Position numbers and translations under genes: made by a program
Part shown: in pieces, positions 35,696 through 49,400 of the stretch
Layout of the letters: each line of letters begins with the position of its first letter
How positions within the stretch are numbered: the stretch's first letter is position 1
The notes under the pieces: model-generated
Databases searched by the model: none
Seen by the model: only the letters and a program-made list of their open reading frames with translations
What the model was told of the DNA's origin: nothing
Source: Eumeta japonica
Lineage: Eukaryota; Arthropoda; Insecta; Lepidoptera; Psychidae
Reading direction: 5' to 3'
Length of the DNA stretch: 64,000 nucleotides
Assembly (NCBI GenBank): GCA_005406025.1
Contig: BGZK01000221.1
Coordinates: forward strand, 248,001 to 312,000

Positions 35696-35855
35696 GGTGG
35701 AACTCTTCGACGAAGCACGGCACAGACTTGAAACTTGGCGTACGGGCGCTGCTTATCATCGCTCGACTGACCGTGGAAGAGCAAACGGTGCAGCGGCGCT
35801 GGTTTTCCGTGCACTGTAGAACTCTTCGACGAAGAACGGCACAGACTTGAGACAT
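35410..35855. repeat. 118-bp tandem repeat, about 3.8 copies
   Basis: Copies start at 35410, 35528, 35646 and 35764 with cgactgaccatggacgagaa or close variants; the period is exactly 118 nt and the last copy is partial. Because 118 is not a multiple of 3, successive copies encode different frames, yet long frames stay open on both strands. The minus-strand frame runs into the PIN/FEN-like gene. The array is GC-richer than its surroundings. Confidence 0.9.
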
Positions 35856-36529
35856 ATCTTCCTTTTTCCCTTCCTCTAAGTCTCGGAAATTTAAAGTTTT
35901 AGATTTGTATAAATATAAACAAGACTTAAAAATTAGTTTGCCAAAGAAGTTTCACTTCTGACATTTGTACTTTGTACGCACGCACTTTTTTTTTCTTCTT
36001 TCATGGTTTCTATTGATTTCATGGAGCTTAATATTAACGTAGATATATCTTTGTATCGTAACAATAGGTAATAATTTCATATAGATTCATTTCTTTATAC
36101 TTCTCTAAGGATAAAGTGTTCATTGAATGGCATTTCAGGTAAACCAAGAGGAACTATTTAAAAATGAATAAGGAAACAATACAATTCTCAATGGTAACGC
36201 TATCGACCACGCTATAGATAACGCTGCTGTAAACTTAGAAATATATAAAATATAAGTTAATACTCTTCTAGATATAAAAACAAGTATCGCCTTAAAATTA
36301 TATGAACACAAAAAAAAACATATGCTTGCTCTTTTTTTTAAATCGGTATTAAAACACTAGACAACGAACGTTATATTTAAAAATCAACAACATTTTAAAA
36401 AAATTAATTAAATTATTTTTCAATAATTTCACAAAATCAATTAGCTAAATATTAGATCGGTGTTAAATCCAAGAGATTCGAATTGATGGTTTTGCCCACC
36501 GATAAAAACTCATAACGAATAACCTTTTC
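35856..36529. other. No feature seen
   Basis: AT-rich DNA between the tandem array and the mariner relic. I see no upstream exon for the PIN/FEN-like gene and no recognisable repeat end. Confidence 0.6.
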
Positions 36530-37024
36530 AACCCTATCATACACATAGCATCAACTTATTGCGAGTTAATCCGAGTTTCGTTAAAGTCTGTGGACCTTGC
36601 TTGTCTTTTGACAATGATCTTTTTCACACGATCTTTTCGTAGTTAATTCATTTTTCATCACCGGTGATCAACCCTTTCGAAAACTAATCATCGACTTTAT
36701 ACGCAATAGGTTGACCAGAACAAGGTTCATCGTTGACATCAAAATCATAAGACTGAAAACGCTTGAACCAGTTTTGTGCTACTCTTACCGTCACTGCATT
36801 ATGTCCATAAACGTCATAATTTATATTCGCAGCTTGTGTCGCACTTTTTCCTTTTTTGTAATAAAACTTCTAAATGTATCGAATTTATACCTCAGATTTA
36901 TTCATTTTGGTGAACAGAAAAACAATAGAAAAATGGCGTTTTTACTGTTTATTTTTCTTTTTTTAAAATGTCTTTTATTTTATGATATCAAAATTAACCA
37001 GATACAAACAGACACTCCTACAAT
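36530..37024 (-). mobile_element. Mariner transposase relic (copy 1)
   Basis: On the minus strand this aligns block by block with the clearer relic at 59478-60110: the leader around 36995-36900 (shared cgccatttttctat and aaaatgaat text), the AQNWFKRF-like segment near 36780-36750, and an ITGDEK segment near 36650-36670 that is the first catalytic-Asp block of mariner. Several in-frame stops and gaps make it inactive. The plus-strand frame at 36711-37034 is its antisense shadow. It is abutted on the right by a LINE. Confidence 0.65.
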
Positions 37025-37031
37025 TCGAAGA

Positions 37032-39320
37032 TGAAAGAGTGAATAATAATGGTGATTGCCTTCTCCTACTGTGTAAAGAGTTTAACATGTGTTTGATTAC
37101 AGAAAGATACACTCATATACTTGGCGGAGACGAGAAGGTACAGACTTGATAGACTTTATTATTGTGGATGAACGTTTGAGAAGCAAAGTTGTGGATACGA
37201 GAGTGTACCGTGGCATCAACGTTGGCACAGATTATTTCTTACTGGTTTGTCGAATAAAAACTTTATGCCAGTGTTGGCGACATCATGAGGAAATAGTAAC
37301 TACGGAGCTAGAAGGAAAAAAAGTTGGTAAGATTAATGATCAAAATACAAAAGATGAGAACGCAGAGCAACAGAAATACAATTTTAATGAAATCAAACAG
37401 TACGAATGTCTCGGACTTCATTAATTGTGGAAGGTAACGAAGGTAACGAAAAATAAAAAAGATATGTTGAGTGAATAAAAAAACAAATGTTAGTAAATAA
37501 GATAATGAGTGGTGGACTTTGCAAGTAAGAAAAGTAGTCAGTGAAAAGAAGAAAGCGTGGTTGGATTTACTCTCTGCAAAAACCAGTCACAGAGTGAAAT
37601 GAAAGGATAGCTTGAAAGATAAGCTAAAAGATGCGGAAGTACGTATAAAGACGAAAAAATGAGAACTAAAGAAAGCGTGAAGAGAAGAAAGAATGAATTA
37701 AAATAATGCTATGACAGAAGATATTCGGGTACTTTCCAGGCAAACCAAAAACTTTTTTAAAATACGATGTAAAGGCCCGGAATAATTTCGAGACATCATG
37801 TATAAATGTGATAAGAGATGATGATGGGTATTTACTGAATGAGGAAAATCTTGTCAAACAGCGCTGAAAGAATTTTGTCCAAAGCATTTTTGCATATTAA
37901 GGTACTGTTGTGGATGATAATGTTACAGTGTAACTGAACGCAAGAGTGATGATGAAAATGAAAATGAAATTACGATGGACGAAATTATAAGCCATAGGGT
38001 ACCTAATGACTGGTGTAAAGCAGTCATTGTACTCCTCTATAAAAAGTAGAGGTTTACAAAAATTACCGCCCTATAAGCATCCTTAGCGTTGTTGGCAAAT
38101 TGTAAGCGAAAATCATTATCGAAAAAGTTGTGAAAGGGATTGAAAACAAGATTTGGGAGATATAAGCGGGATTTCGAAAAGGGATGGTGTATACGGACCA
38201 AGTTTGCGAAACGTTGCGGAAAAGTTTTTTGGTCAACAGTCAAAATGTTTTCTGTATTTTCGTATATTTGGAAAAAACTTATGATAGAGTGAAAAGAAAT
38301 GATCTAAAAGAAAACCCATGCATGGTGTGAGGAGTGCATTGATACTGGCACTGAAATGCCTATACAAGGGCTAAAGTGCTTGTGTCAGAGTAAATGGGGC
38401 ATACACTGACTGGTTTGACATCTTTGAGGTGTCAAACAGGGATGTGTAGCTTCACTGTGGCTATTCAATCTATTCATGGATAGCTGTCTGTATGAATTGA
38501 AAGAGTATGAGTGTGGATTAAAGATGGGCGAACTGTCTGTCAAATGCCTCCTTTACACCGATGACCAAGCAATCCTTGCGCCGTTTGCGTGCGAGCTGTA
38601 GCAGATGGTAACTAAAAGAAAGAGAGAGCCGAACAAGTGAAAGAGTTTGTATACTCGGGTAGTCTGTTTACAAATGATGGTAAACATGATATAAACATCG
38701 AAAAGAGAGTGAATACGGAAAATAAAGTGAATGAGGCTTTGCTTTCTATCATGAATAGTAAAAGTATTTTACGACAAGCACTTTTGACTATCCATAATGG
38801 GTTTCTGGTCCTTACGCTTATGTATGGTAATGAAAACTAGGTATGATAGAAGAAAACTGAAAATAGGATCAATGCGGTGGAAATGGGATCTTTGCGTAGT
38901 ATGTGTGGAGTGTCTCGGAAAGATACCTAGATGAAAGAACAGTGATGTCAGAGAGCAGTGTGGTTCGAAGAAAGAAGTGGTCACTAGAGTAGAAAAAGAT
39001 ATGTTGTGGAGGTTTGGCCACCTGGAAAGGATGAAGTAAGATATACACTCAAAAGAAATCTATAGAACGAATGTGTGTAATGAAAAGGTCGGCAAGGGTC
39101 GCCCTAGGAAATTCTATGCAGACTATATACACGGTATATTAAAAAAGGGCCAAATATTAAGCATCTGAAACCGTCGACCTTGCATGAAAAGATCGATGGA
39201 TGTGAGTAAAGCAAGACAGATATGATGTAAAGATCATGTCATGTGGAAATCTATAGTCTCTGCCTACCCTTTTGAGAAATAGACGTGAGTTCATATTATT
39301 ATATACAATGTCATATTTAT
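37032..39320 (+). mobile_element. Decayed RTE-like non-LTR retrotransposon
   Basis: Order of remains: end of an apurinic endonuclease domain (SYTWRRREGTDLIDFIIVDE, then YRGINVGTDYFLLV; 37100-37260), a linker (WWTLQVRKVVSEKKKAWLDL; 37510-37570), reverse transcriptase blocks (ILSVVGKL, AGFRKGM, then LLYTDDQAIL near 38550 where the catalytic YADD has become YTDD), and a C-terminal domain (VKEFVYSGSLFTNDGKHDIN at 38640; then GSLRSMCGVSRKD). The 3' end has tctctgcctacccttttgag. Many stops, frameshifts and a deletion after the YTDD block make it dead. The 5' part is missing. Confidence 0.85.
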
Positions 39321-39326
39321 GTATAT

Positions 39327-39420
39327 ACTAGCTGGCTGGTACAAGTTGTTCTGCACTTCCTTGTAGGTAACTGGCCCGTATAGGTAATGCCCGCAGTTGC
39401 ATAGGCTTGGATGTAGAATT
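39327..39420 (+). repeat. Diverged dispersed-repeat head
   Basis: tatactagctggctggtaca followed by agttgttctgcacttcc resembles a mutated form of the actag-type head seen at 26283 and 26939. It lies directly after the LINE end and before the CCDC47 leader exon. Confidence 0.3.
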
Positions 39421-39599
39421 ATATTTTTTCCTTTGTATCGATTGATGTCAATTTCAAATAAATAAAATGAAGTATAACGCAGCTAAAGAATGATTAAAAT
39501 TGTAATAATATTAAAAAAAAGTAATTTGAGACACGAACATTAATTAAAAAATGAGTTCTACCTAATAATAAATTTTACAGGCATATCTACATTATTATC

Positions 39600-39832
39600 T
39601 GCCGAGTTATACTAGCAACACTCAGTAGATTATAATTGTCAAAAAGAAATGATTGAAAGTGAATTCTGGTGAATTCGCAAAAAGTTATGATTGAAAGTGA
39701 ATTTGCAAAATGAAAGGTGGAAAATTTTAATTTAGGACTATTTTATTTATAAAAACTAAATTAGTTATTAACACAGTTTATTATAGTTAGCGTTTAATTG
39801 AAATATTATCATCGAAAAATATACAGTTAGAG
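39600..39832 (+). promoter_or_regulatory. Probable CCDC47 5'-UTR exon and promoter area
   Basis: A strong donor TTAGAG|GTAAGA lies at 39832/39833, and a good acceptor (tatcattccacag) ends at 40326, ten bases before the ATG. This implies a 494-bp intron in the 5' UTR. No TATA box is apparent and the transcription start is not determined. A 40-bp-scale direct repeat (atgattgaaagtgaatt at about 39650 and 39689) lies inside. Confidence 0.5.
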
Positions 39833-40336
39833 GTAAGACGTTGCATTTTTATCACATTTATTTATTTAATCCAATTTAATACTTGGGTTAAGGATAATTT
39901 GTAAAAAAATATGAGTTTATTTTGAAGGAAATAGTCTGTTAATTTCATTTTCCCCAAAAACGTCATTTTAAGTGTGATATCTAGTTTGTAATAATAAAAT
40001 TAACCTATGAACTCTATCATAATTTGACTATTCCAACATAAATCGTATATAATATTTATATAATAGGATTAGAGACAAAAATTGTGTCTAATTATATAAC
40101 TACATGGCGCTTATATTGAAGTCATACATATTTTTTCTAGTTGTAACCTTGGGGTAGCTGATAATGGCCTATTTGTTCTATTTAAAAACTGTTGTCTGTA
40201 GACATTAAATATTTATGTTATCTCCATTTTTGGTTTATTGTTTGTCTATTAAATGTAGTTTATATTCTACTAAAAAATATTTTTTTGTCATGTTATTAAT
40301 ACTGCAAAACTTTTATCATTCCACAGGTTAGCAACT

Positions 40337-40484
40337 ATGAAACTTGATACTTTACTATTGCAAACAGTCATCTTAAGTTTTTTTGTGTTGTTTATTTCTG
40401 CTTATGAAGATGTGACTACTTTGGAAGATGATGATTTTGCTGAATTTGAACAATTTGATGCAGATGATGATAATGAAGCCTCTG
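40337..40484 (+). CDS. CCDC47: CCDC47 coding exon 1
   Basis: Residues 1-49. The start MKLDTLLLQTVILSFFVLFI is a signal peptide, followed by acidic sequence. Donor TCTG|GTATAT leaves one base of a codon. Confidence 0.92.
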
Positions 40485-43400
40485 GTATATTCATTTTATT
40501 TTTGTTTTATCTTATTTTTTTAAACTTGTATATTCTTAAATTTAGTATTCAGTTACTATACATACACTTTTTTTATAACAACTGGTGCTTAAACAATGTC
40601 TAATTGTCTTATTATCTTTGATAAAATCATTTGGTTTATTTAAAAATTAGCCTAAGAATCATTAAATTAAACATACCATAACCTTAATTCCAATTATGTA
40701 ATTATTTACTGTGACTTGTTTATATGGGTTTATTTCACATTAACATGTCATTTAAGTAACATTTTTTTATAATCCGTCTTTAGAGAATATTGAAAAATCA
40801 CAATAATTTGTAATTTTATATTTTACACGTCTACAATTTTAGATGTATGTATGTGTATTTACTTAGGAATCACATATGTAAAGAAGCACAAATATACTGT
40901 TTTGCTCTAGAAAAAAAATATTTTCCAGATTTTTCAGATAGTAGTGAAGCATCTCAATCCCAGTCTAAACAAAAACCAGTAAGCTCGATCCCAGAGCAGT
41001 TTGAAAGTGTTGATGACCAAGAAGATGACATTATAGTGGAAGTATGTAACATTATAATTATAATTACTTCTTCTTTTTGTAATAACTTCAACTCGAACTC
41101 TTTTCTAAGGCCCTTGTAGAGTAAATTGCTGGTAGTCAAGAAAATAAAGTTGAAGGAGTAATATATATAAAGTTATTTATTGCAAATGTATTACAATGAT
41201 ATTGATATGTTTTTATAATTTATGATATAGAATAAACTAGCAGCAGTGTTTCAACCATATTACTGCTGTTTGATTTATTTTCATTGATTAAATTGTCTAG
41301 TGTAGTGTTAGTCACTTAAGTAATTTAAAAATAACTATTAGGTATTTGTTATTTATATAATATGAAATACATTTATGTATTTGTTTTTATATTCAGGATG
41401 AAGACAATGAATTTGAACACTTCCAAGATCCAGAAGAATTTGAAGGATTTGCTGATAGTGTACCACGTACTCCTGAGCAACCAAAGATTACTATTTCTAA
41501 GGTAAGTTAACATGTATAGGGGTGGAATCGATCATGCATCTTTTGGCTAATACTCATAATTACGTCATTTTTTAAAACAACATTGTTAAAGTAACTATAA
41601 CAAAAACATAACATTGAAAATATGCTTATAAATAATATAAAATAATTTTGACACAACCTTAGTAAAATGCTTGGCCAGCCGCCATAGCGAGCGACGTGCC
41701 AGACACCGCGTGCTGGCATGCCGGCAGGCGTGCTTCGGGCACATGACAATTCAAATTTTGCCCCATGCTCGGGCTACGCAATGTATTATTTTTAAAGAAT
41801 TTATCTAGTTGCATACCTACAATTTACACTTATTTGTCTGTGATGTAAAGGTCGCCCGATACTATTATAAAATAAGTCTGATTTTTCATATATGCTCCAC
41901 TCACCTCTAAACAAACAAGGCAAACAAAGACAAATTATCTCATAAACGATACTTCACACAACTTACAGACTCACAAGCAGCAATGTTACCTCTGCATACT
42001 TCCCAACAATAAATCATTTTTACATATTCAATGGCAGTGAAAGGCATTGTTATTAAACACACACAATCTTAGGTTACAAATGTCAATATTGTTAACGTAA
42101 CACTATATAACAAAATACCTAACGGTCCTCAGAATGGCAATGACCGTCTGCGTGCAGCGCGAATTAGGTAGGGGGCACAGCGTTCACATACGATTGCCGG
42201 GGCGTGACTGAGGCGCGGCTGGCTTGGTGAATTTATTGAAAGTGCTTGAGGGGCGCGGCATGCACACGATCCTGAGCAAGGTCGCAAGGTTGAAACGCCA
42301 TGCATTTTCTCAAAAACGGCTACTACGATGACTATGGTTTCTTTGGCAAAATTCTAAAAAAAAAGGAAATGAATATTTGCAAGAAAGATGCATGATCAAT
42401 TCCATACAGTGTATAACTAGCCGAATCCAATAGACATTGTCCTTCCAGTCTGTATCATAACTCTATCTAAATGAATTGAATTTTATTCATATTTTCAATA
42501 ATACCTTAAATTTTTATTTATATAAGAGATTAACATATAAATAATATTTATAATTTATGTATATCAAAATGAATATTTGTATATAGAAGTGGGCATGTTG
42601 AAGCGCCTCCAGCAGGCCTAGCATTACATCCTAGACAAGAATCTGTATGACTCCATATTGTAAATTACATTGCATAAAGAAAGACAGTCTTATAGAAAAA
42701 CTTTTGTTTAGGGTGTCATGCTAAGCCCATTGGTGTCCAATCAAAACAAAGGGGATAATGGAAAACCTCTATGAAAAAATACATGTACAGGCTGATTTAG
42801 TTTAATAATGATTATATATATATATATAGATAATCAAAGATGCAATATATTGCTAGACAAAAAATGAGATACTCTGTTTGAGTTTGTACGTGAAATTTAA
42901 GAATGAATTAATTTGAAAAACTCAGTTATGTATGATCAGTATGAGGTGTATTTTCATTTAGAAACATAAGAATAATCCATCATTGTTAATGAAAAGGACT
43001 TTATAGTTTAAGTATCTTTCTGTATGTTTCACTATGCATATTGCAATGGGATGCATTTCTTTTCAGGTACCCATAATGCTTCGTATGCGTTGGGATGCAT
43101 ACTGGCTTGAAGGTCTTCTATGTTGCATGTTGGCTGCTTATGCATTAGCTTACGCAATTGGGCGTGCGAAAAATACAGCAATTGCAATCAACTTTCTCAA
43201 ACTGCATAAACCACTTTTAGATGACAACTTCACTTTAGTGGGTATGTCTTTAGAACAAATGTTTTTCAGGTATCCCGAAAATAACAATTGCATTTTATCT
43301 CACTTTCATTGCTCATTTATGTAAGGAATATAAATAAATAAGAGTGAATCATTTTTATATTTTTTTTATTGTTGAAATTTATTTATATTTGCAATAATTG

Positions 43401-46400
43401 TTTGGTTCTCATCAAAATATTTGAGCATAGCAAACAAACATCAAAAAGTTGGCAAGTCTTTTTACAAATTTGAATGATTTGTTATTATTTTCTAAAGGTA
43501 CATCATGAACCATTGAAATAGTTATTTCTAAAAATGTATTAAAGCTTAACCACTAAAATATCCCACTTTTCAGAAAGTTTTTTAATTTTAGAATATATGT
43601 ATTTTCTTTTGTCATTGGTTAGTGGTCACTAAAACTTAATCTGCAATGAAAAAAAAATTATCACATAATTGAAGATGTACCTAGCTTTTAGCCCAGGGGG
43701 GCAATGGGACAAATCAGAAATTTAGCTGGGTTACCCATACTGGTTTTGATCTACACAACATGTTACATGAAGACATTAGACATGTACATGTAACATGAGA
43801 TGCATCTAATGCATAGTATAGGAGAAATACTTACCCATACCCATATTGGGTATGGTACGTATTTCTGGTATTTACCAGGCATACTCAAGGGGGTAGCTGC
43901 TGCCATTGCCTGCCCCCCCTTGAGTGTGCCTTGAACATAACTTAAATGTAATTATTAATTCAGCATTGAAATCATTTCAGCATTGAAACTAGTAAAAAAA
44001 TTCTAGAAAATTATTTCTTAGTTTTATTCAATGTGTCATACTTTATGACGATTTGTGGTCTCTGCCCATCCTTCTTAGAAATAAGATTGATTTTATGAAT
44101 AATATATTGATTACAATATTTATGTTTTTATTTGCATGTGCATCACAGATTGCATATGTATATGATGCAATCTTTGCTAATTAAAAAATGTACATTGTTC
44201 TCCCAGTTATATAGCTGCCGACTCACCAGTTACTAGTATATAATCTATAAGCTCGCACCTGACTATTAACAAATTGATAGTGTTGAGTAAATTATTCGTT
44301 AGTTTAACCTTTTTTTTTAAATGTTATAAATAGTACATTGGATTTTGTAATTTAAATGGTTTCAGGTACTTAAAATTTGTTCCTTTTTTAATATACCATC
44401 AATTTGATCTACATAAAATATTTTTGGGTGACTCTTATCGACCCATTTTCACACACATTACACGCTCTATAAATTTGTTTTCTTAGTTTACTATTATTCA
44501 TTCTTTCCACATGGCCGAACCATCTCAACACTACTTTTTCTGCTCTAATCCCTACATCTTCTTGTAAACCATACCATTCTTTAACATCATTTTTCAAAGA
44601 CCCTCCAAACACACTATGTAGAGATCACATCTCCATTGCACTATTCTATTTTTATAGTAATTTATAATGGTAATAACGAGTTGAACGTCATTTGAGAGTT
44701 AATAAATATTGGTTAAAAAAAATTATAGGAGAAAGCGGTTCGGACATTGTATCAGTGACGGGCGCAGAAGGCGAGCATGGTTGGCGGCGCGAGGCAGAAC
44801 ACTGCTTCACAATGTGGTGCAGTGGGCGTACCTGCTGTGAGGGTATGCTCCTCACGCTTAAACTTATCAAGGTGATTACCATGCATTCACCCAATTAAAG
44901 GTGTTAAAGTAGTATAAATAGAACATATATAGTGGAATCTCAATAACTCGAATGTCAAGGGAAATGCAAAAAAAATTTGAGTTAACGAGTTTTCGACTTA
45001 ACAAGAACTTCGAGATACATATGACTGTGTCGACAAGAAACAAACAGCATTAGCGCCAGGTGTGAGAGATTATTTACGGAGAAATATTTTTACATTCTAT
45101 GTAAGTGTACACATCTGCAGCAGAGTGAAATAAATCGACAAAAATATTTCGACATGGGTATCGTTACGAACTCACTCGTGAACCTAGTACTTAAATCGGG
45201 AATGGATGCGGAATTTAAGGAGGAGCAACATCAAAAGAGAAACAAATTGGTATTAAGAACGAGAATGGGATCAGATTGGACACCGAGATGGCTGTCAGGA
45301 TCGTGGTTAAAATAGTAATTAGTCGATGTGTAAGATGAAATAATGACTTTCATGTCTATGCTTGCTGAGCTGATATAAACACATGAAGTATACTATTCTC
45401 TCCCTCATACACAGAGTGAAGAGAGCAGGCTGATATATTGTATTCATTTTTTGAGTAAATTTTTCAAATTTTGCCCCCCCTCGCCCCAACATCCCAACTT
45501 TCACAGCTGTGTTACTTAGAAAGTTTCATGAATGTATTCATTCATTTCATGTGTACAAGACAAAAAGAATAGATTAGAAGCCCTGAACCCGAACATTCAT
45601 TTTGGAATTTATTGCTATTATTTCGGGGAATTCCAAGTATGAGGTTATTATATTTTACCAACTATGACTTACGGAGTTTCCTTTTTGAAATTCTAGTTAT
45701 AGAGTATAAATATGTATTATCAATACTTCATAGGGAAATAACATTTTGTTCGAGTTACAAAGTCTAAATAATTCAAGATACCGCATATTTAGGGGTTCAT
45801 TGGAAGGGAATAGCAATTTTTTTTGACTCACTGAGGATTTCGACTTAATGAGGTTCGAGTTATTGAGATTCCACTGTATTGCTTAAATACAATTGCATAA
45901 AATAAAAATACAGATCATCATCATAATTATGGATATAGATCTAAACCTGTACATATACATGCAAATATGCTATTCTTTACAGCGTCAAGATTTAGTGCAC
46001 ATGCTGTTGGGTGCAATTCGGCCTACGCCAGATACTCTACTAATAAGGGTGGAACTCGGTAAAGAAGACAGTGACCCCTTCGTTTTGTGTATAGCTCAAA
46101 AGAAGACTGCCAATAAACTAGCTAAGGAGATGCAAGACTTGGTAAGTTTTATCATAGTCCCGAAATGGAATTTAGCAGGCGTTATCTTGAAGTTCGATTA
46201 TTAATTGCGATATCTTCAGTGACCCTGTTGAGATTAAAATAATATATTATCTTGCACCATTTATAAATTACTAGTGTGAGAACACTAAATATTTGACAAA
46301 GCATTTCGTTTCTAGAGTGTTACAAAAAAATAAACAGATACAAATATACATAGGATGTGTACAAACATCTTTGATGTCGCTCATATTGTAATAGTAAAAT

Positions 46401-49400
46401 GTATCAAATTCTGCAACATGTTAACAAAATTCCATACAAGCATACAAAATATACAGGATCCAATCATACGCTAATGGTGCTAGGCACTCCGAAACTTTTA
46501 TTGTAATCAAAACTCATACCTCTGTTATATAGACTTTTAAATTTTTTCCTTTGCATCTGGTGGTCAGATGAGCAAAGTTTGATAGGAAGTAAAATGGTTT
46601 TCTCTACCACTTTTGCTTTTCTTTTTTTTTTCTCCTTTTTTTGCATTGATGTTAAATATTTTCTAATTCTAAATAGTTGTTTGTTATATGATACTGTAAT
46701 AAATTTGAATGCTATTATGAATTTATCTATAGTTTTCAAGAAACATTTGAAAATATTTAAAATGGTATTTTTATGACTTTTTAATTCTGGTCAATGTTTA
46801 ATTGTATAACAAAGATATTGTTGTTTATTTGTAGAGCGTTTTTTGTCCCGAGCGACGACCGGGCGATAAGCACGGGCTGCCGTCCAACCTGTCGGTGATG
46901 TCCGAGACGCCCGAGGCCACGGCCGCCATTTTGGACGCGCGAGTCACGACCGCTTTAACCCAGTATCATACGCATCTTCAATACATTCACATTTCTGACA
47001 GATATTCGGGTCCTAAGCAAATTGAGTAAGTTCTGATTCACCCTCTTTGGGAATTTATTTATCATTATTTACATTATAGGTGTAATATTAAAAAATCTTT
47101 ATATGTTTTTGTAATTAATTGGAGAACTACGCATGTGTAAATATAACATAAAAAAGATTAATATGTAGTATGGGAAGAACATTGTGACCACTAAAACTTA
47201 ATATTGTGTTTAGCTCTAACTCGAGGTTCAAAATCACAATGTTTTTTAAGTTTTGTAATAATTGGTTTTATTTAATGAATAATATTTATTATAATTTTTA
47301 TGAATAATATTTATTATAATAATATTTATTATAATTTATATATATTATAAATATTTTTTACAAATGCATTCCTAAATGGTCAGATATTCTTTCATTATTG
47401 TACTAAAGAAAATAGATGGAAAAAGTGTTTTTGACATAATGTGTTACATTAACATCTTATGTAACAATTTAGTTTTAATTTTTTTACATAGTTTTATTTC
47501 GCACTAGAAAAATTTTTATTATACACTAGTTGTGACCCAACAAAATTGATTTCGAAATCATTACAGAAAATATAAGAGTTATTTAGATCTAAGTCAAATT
47601 ATAGTTTATTGTGAAACATGTAAAATTGTATATTGATTAAGTATTTGAAACCCAATCCTGAAATATTAAGAAATGTAATATGTTTCAGATCATCAGCAAC
47701 TCAGTGGAGTAGTCTAAGACTGGTTGTGTTTTCACAGAGAAACGGCGGTCACGAAGCCCCCGGATACTGAGCGCGTGCTGCTGGCGTCAATCACGCTGGA
47801 CGAGGCTGGCGAGGGCGACGGCGGCGGGGAAGCGATACGGCCACTGCTGCTGCTCATTTTTCACATCATCGATAAACTTAAGAGGCTGCGCCTCAGTAAA
47901 GAGGTTCCTACTTCGCTATTAGTCTACAAAATAATAAATTACAATCTAAACTCCATGTAATGTGTCACTCACTGTAACGACAAACTCCCTAAAGTGTCGA
48001 AATCACTTGGCTTTAGTTGGTTTAGCTTGCCTTCCTTACAATGACACACTCTATATAGCGTTACACCCACTCTCAATAACGACAACAATAAACAGTGCGT
48101 ATCAATGTAATTTAATTTTAGCTGAATGAGCTGCAAAACCGGGCTCAAAGTCGAGAGCGCGAACGAAATCGTAAACAATTGTTGCCAGATTTAATTCATG
48201 TATACTGAAGCAAATAAATAATAATTATTTTTTTAAGTATGGCTAATTTTGCCATTAATAAAAACTTTTATGATCAATTTTATTTATAAATAAGTAGTAT
48301 ACTTACAATTAGTCAGTAAGTATATTTGATCGAAAAAAAAAATCTAGCTACTTCAATTAAATTCCTCGAAAAACAACATAAATAATTCTTAAGCAAGAAG
48401 AGAACAAGATTTATGTTGACAATAGTTCTTCGCTGTGTACTCAGCGGCAGTCGCAATGCTGGCTGTGAAATATATAGTTTCTGCTCTTTTACTTACCTAA
48501 GGATTTGAGAAAATTATAGCATTATAACTTTAGACAAGAAATTTCATAAAATAATTTTTGATGAAGTTTTAATCTATATATTTGTTAAGCATATATGCGA
48601 AATAATTATTTACGGTTGTAATTTATATTCCACATTGTGTGCTTGTTAAACAAAATAAAAAATATTTTATTTCATAGAGACTTTGAAAACTATAGTTAAT
48701 AATTTATACATTCTAATAGTTGTAAACTTTACTGATCAACATACTTAACTAACAATACCTGTAACAAATATTGAAGAAAAATGGTTGCATTTTGTTGCAA
48801 ATTATGTTAGACTATACTGTTCTTACATCAGAAAAACTTAATAAAAATTTTTGTTTAAGAATTTTTAGTTTTTGCATGAACAAATTTTTTATAGACTAAT
48901 TAAACCTTATTGTTATTTTGTGTGTAAAAACAATTATAATAATATAATTTAGAAAAGCTTTCTTTTCTAAATTATATTTAACACTAATTGTGTTTATATA
49001 AGTATAAAATAAAAAATATATATTAAAAAAAAACCATTGTCTCACCTAATGTATAGAATAAAATAAAAATATCAACTGTTTAATTAGTCTGCTTGTAAAT
49101 AAAAATATGTTAAGCTCCATTGCTTAACATATTTTTATAGTTTTAAACAAAGAACTTTTATTAGCTTATTCTTATATATACAGCTTCAAGAATATAATTC
49201 AAAGGAATTTAACTACTTAGTTGAATTTTTTTTTTCTCTTACTTAAGATAATTGGTACTGAATTGTTAAAAGCAATTATTTTAAATAATGCCATGTTGCA
49301 ATTTTATATAGTATAATTGCCTAAAAAAGTGAAACAATTTTAGAAGATTTTGTTTTACCAATTTACTATATGGAATTTAAAATGCAACTCGTAAGTAAGT

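Noticed and set aside
35404..35819. Three overlapping plus-strand frames with repeated MDEKTVQWRWFPCTVELFDE-like text
   Set aside because: They are frames of the 118-bp tandem repeat. The recognisable gene lies on the other strand.
36711..37034. 107-codon plus-strand frame
   Set aside because: Antisense to the mariner relic; the minus strand carries the transposase similarity.
44692..44894. Opposite-strand frame across CCDC47 coding exon 5
   Set aside because: Shadow of a conserved exon; the plus-strand reading matches CCDC47 and its phases.
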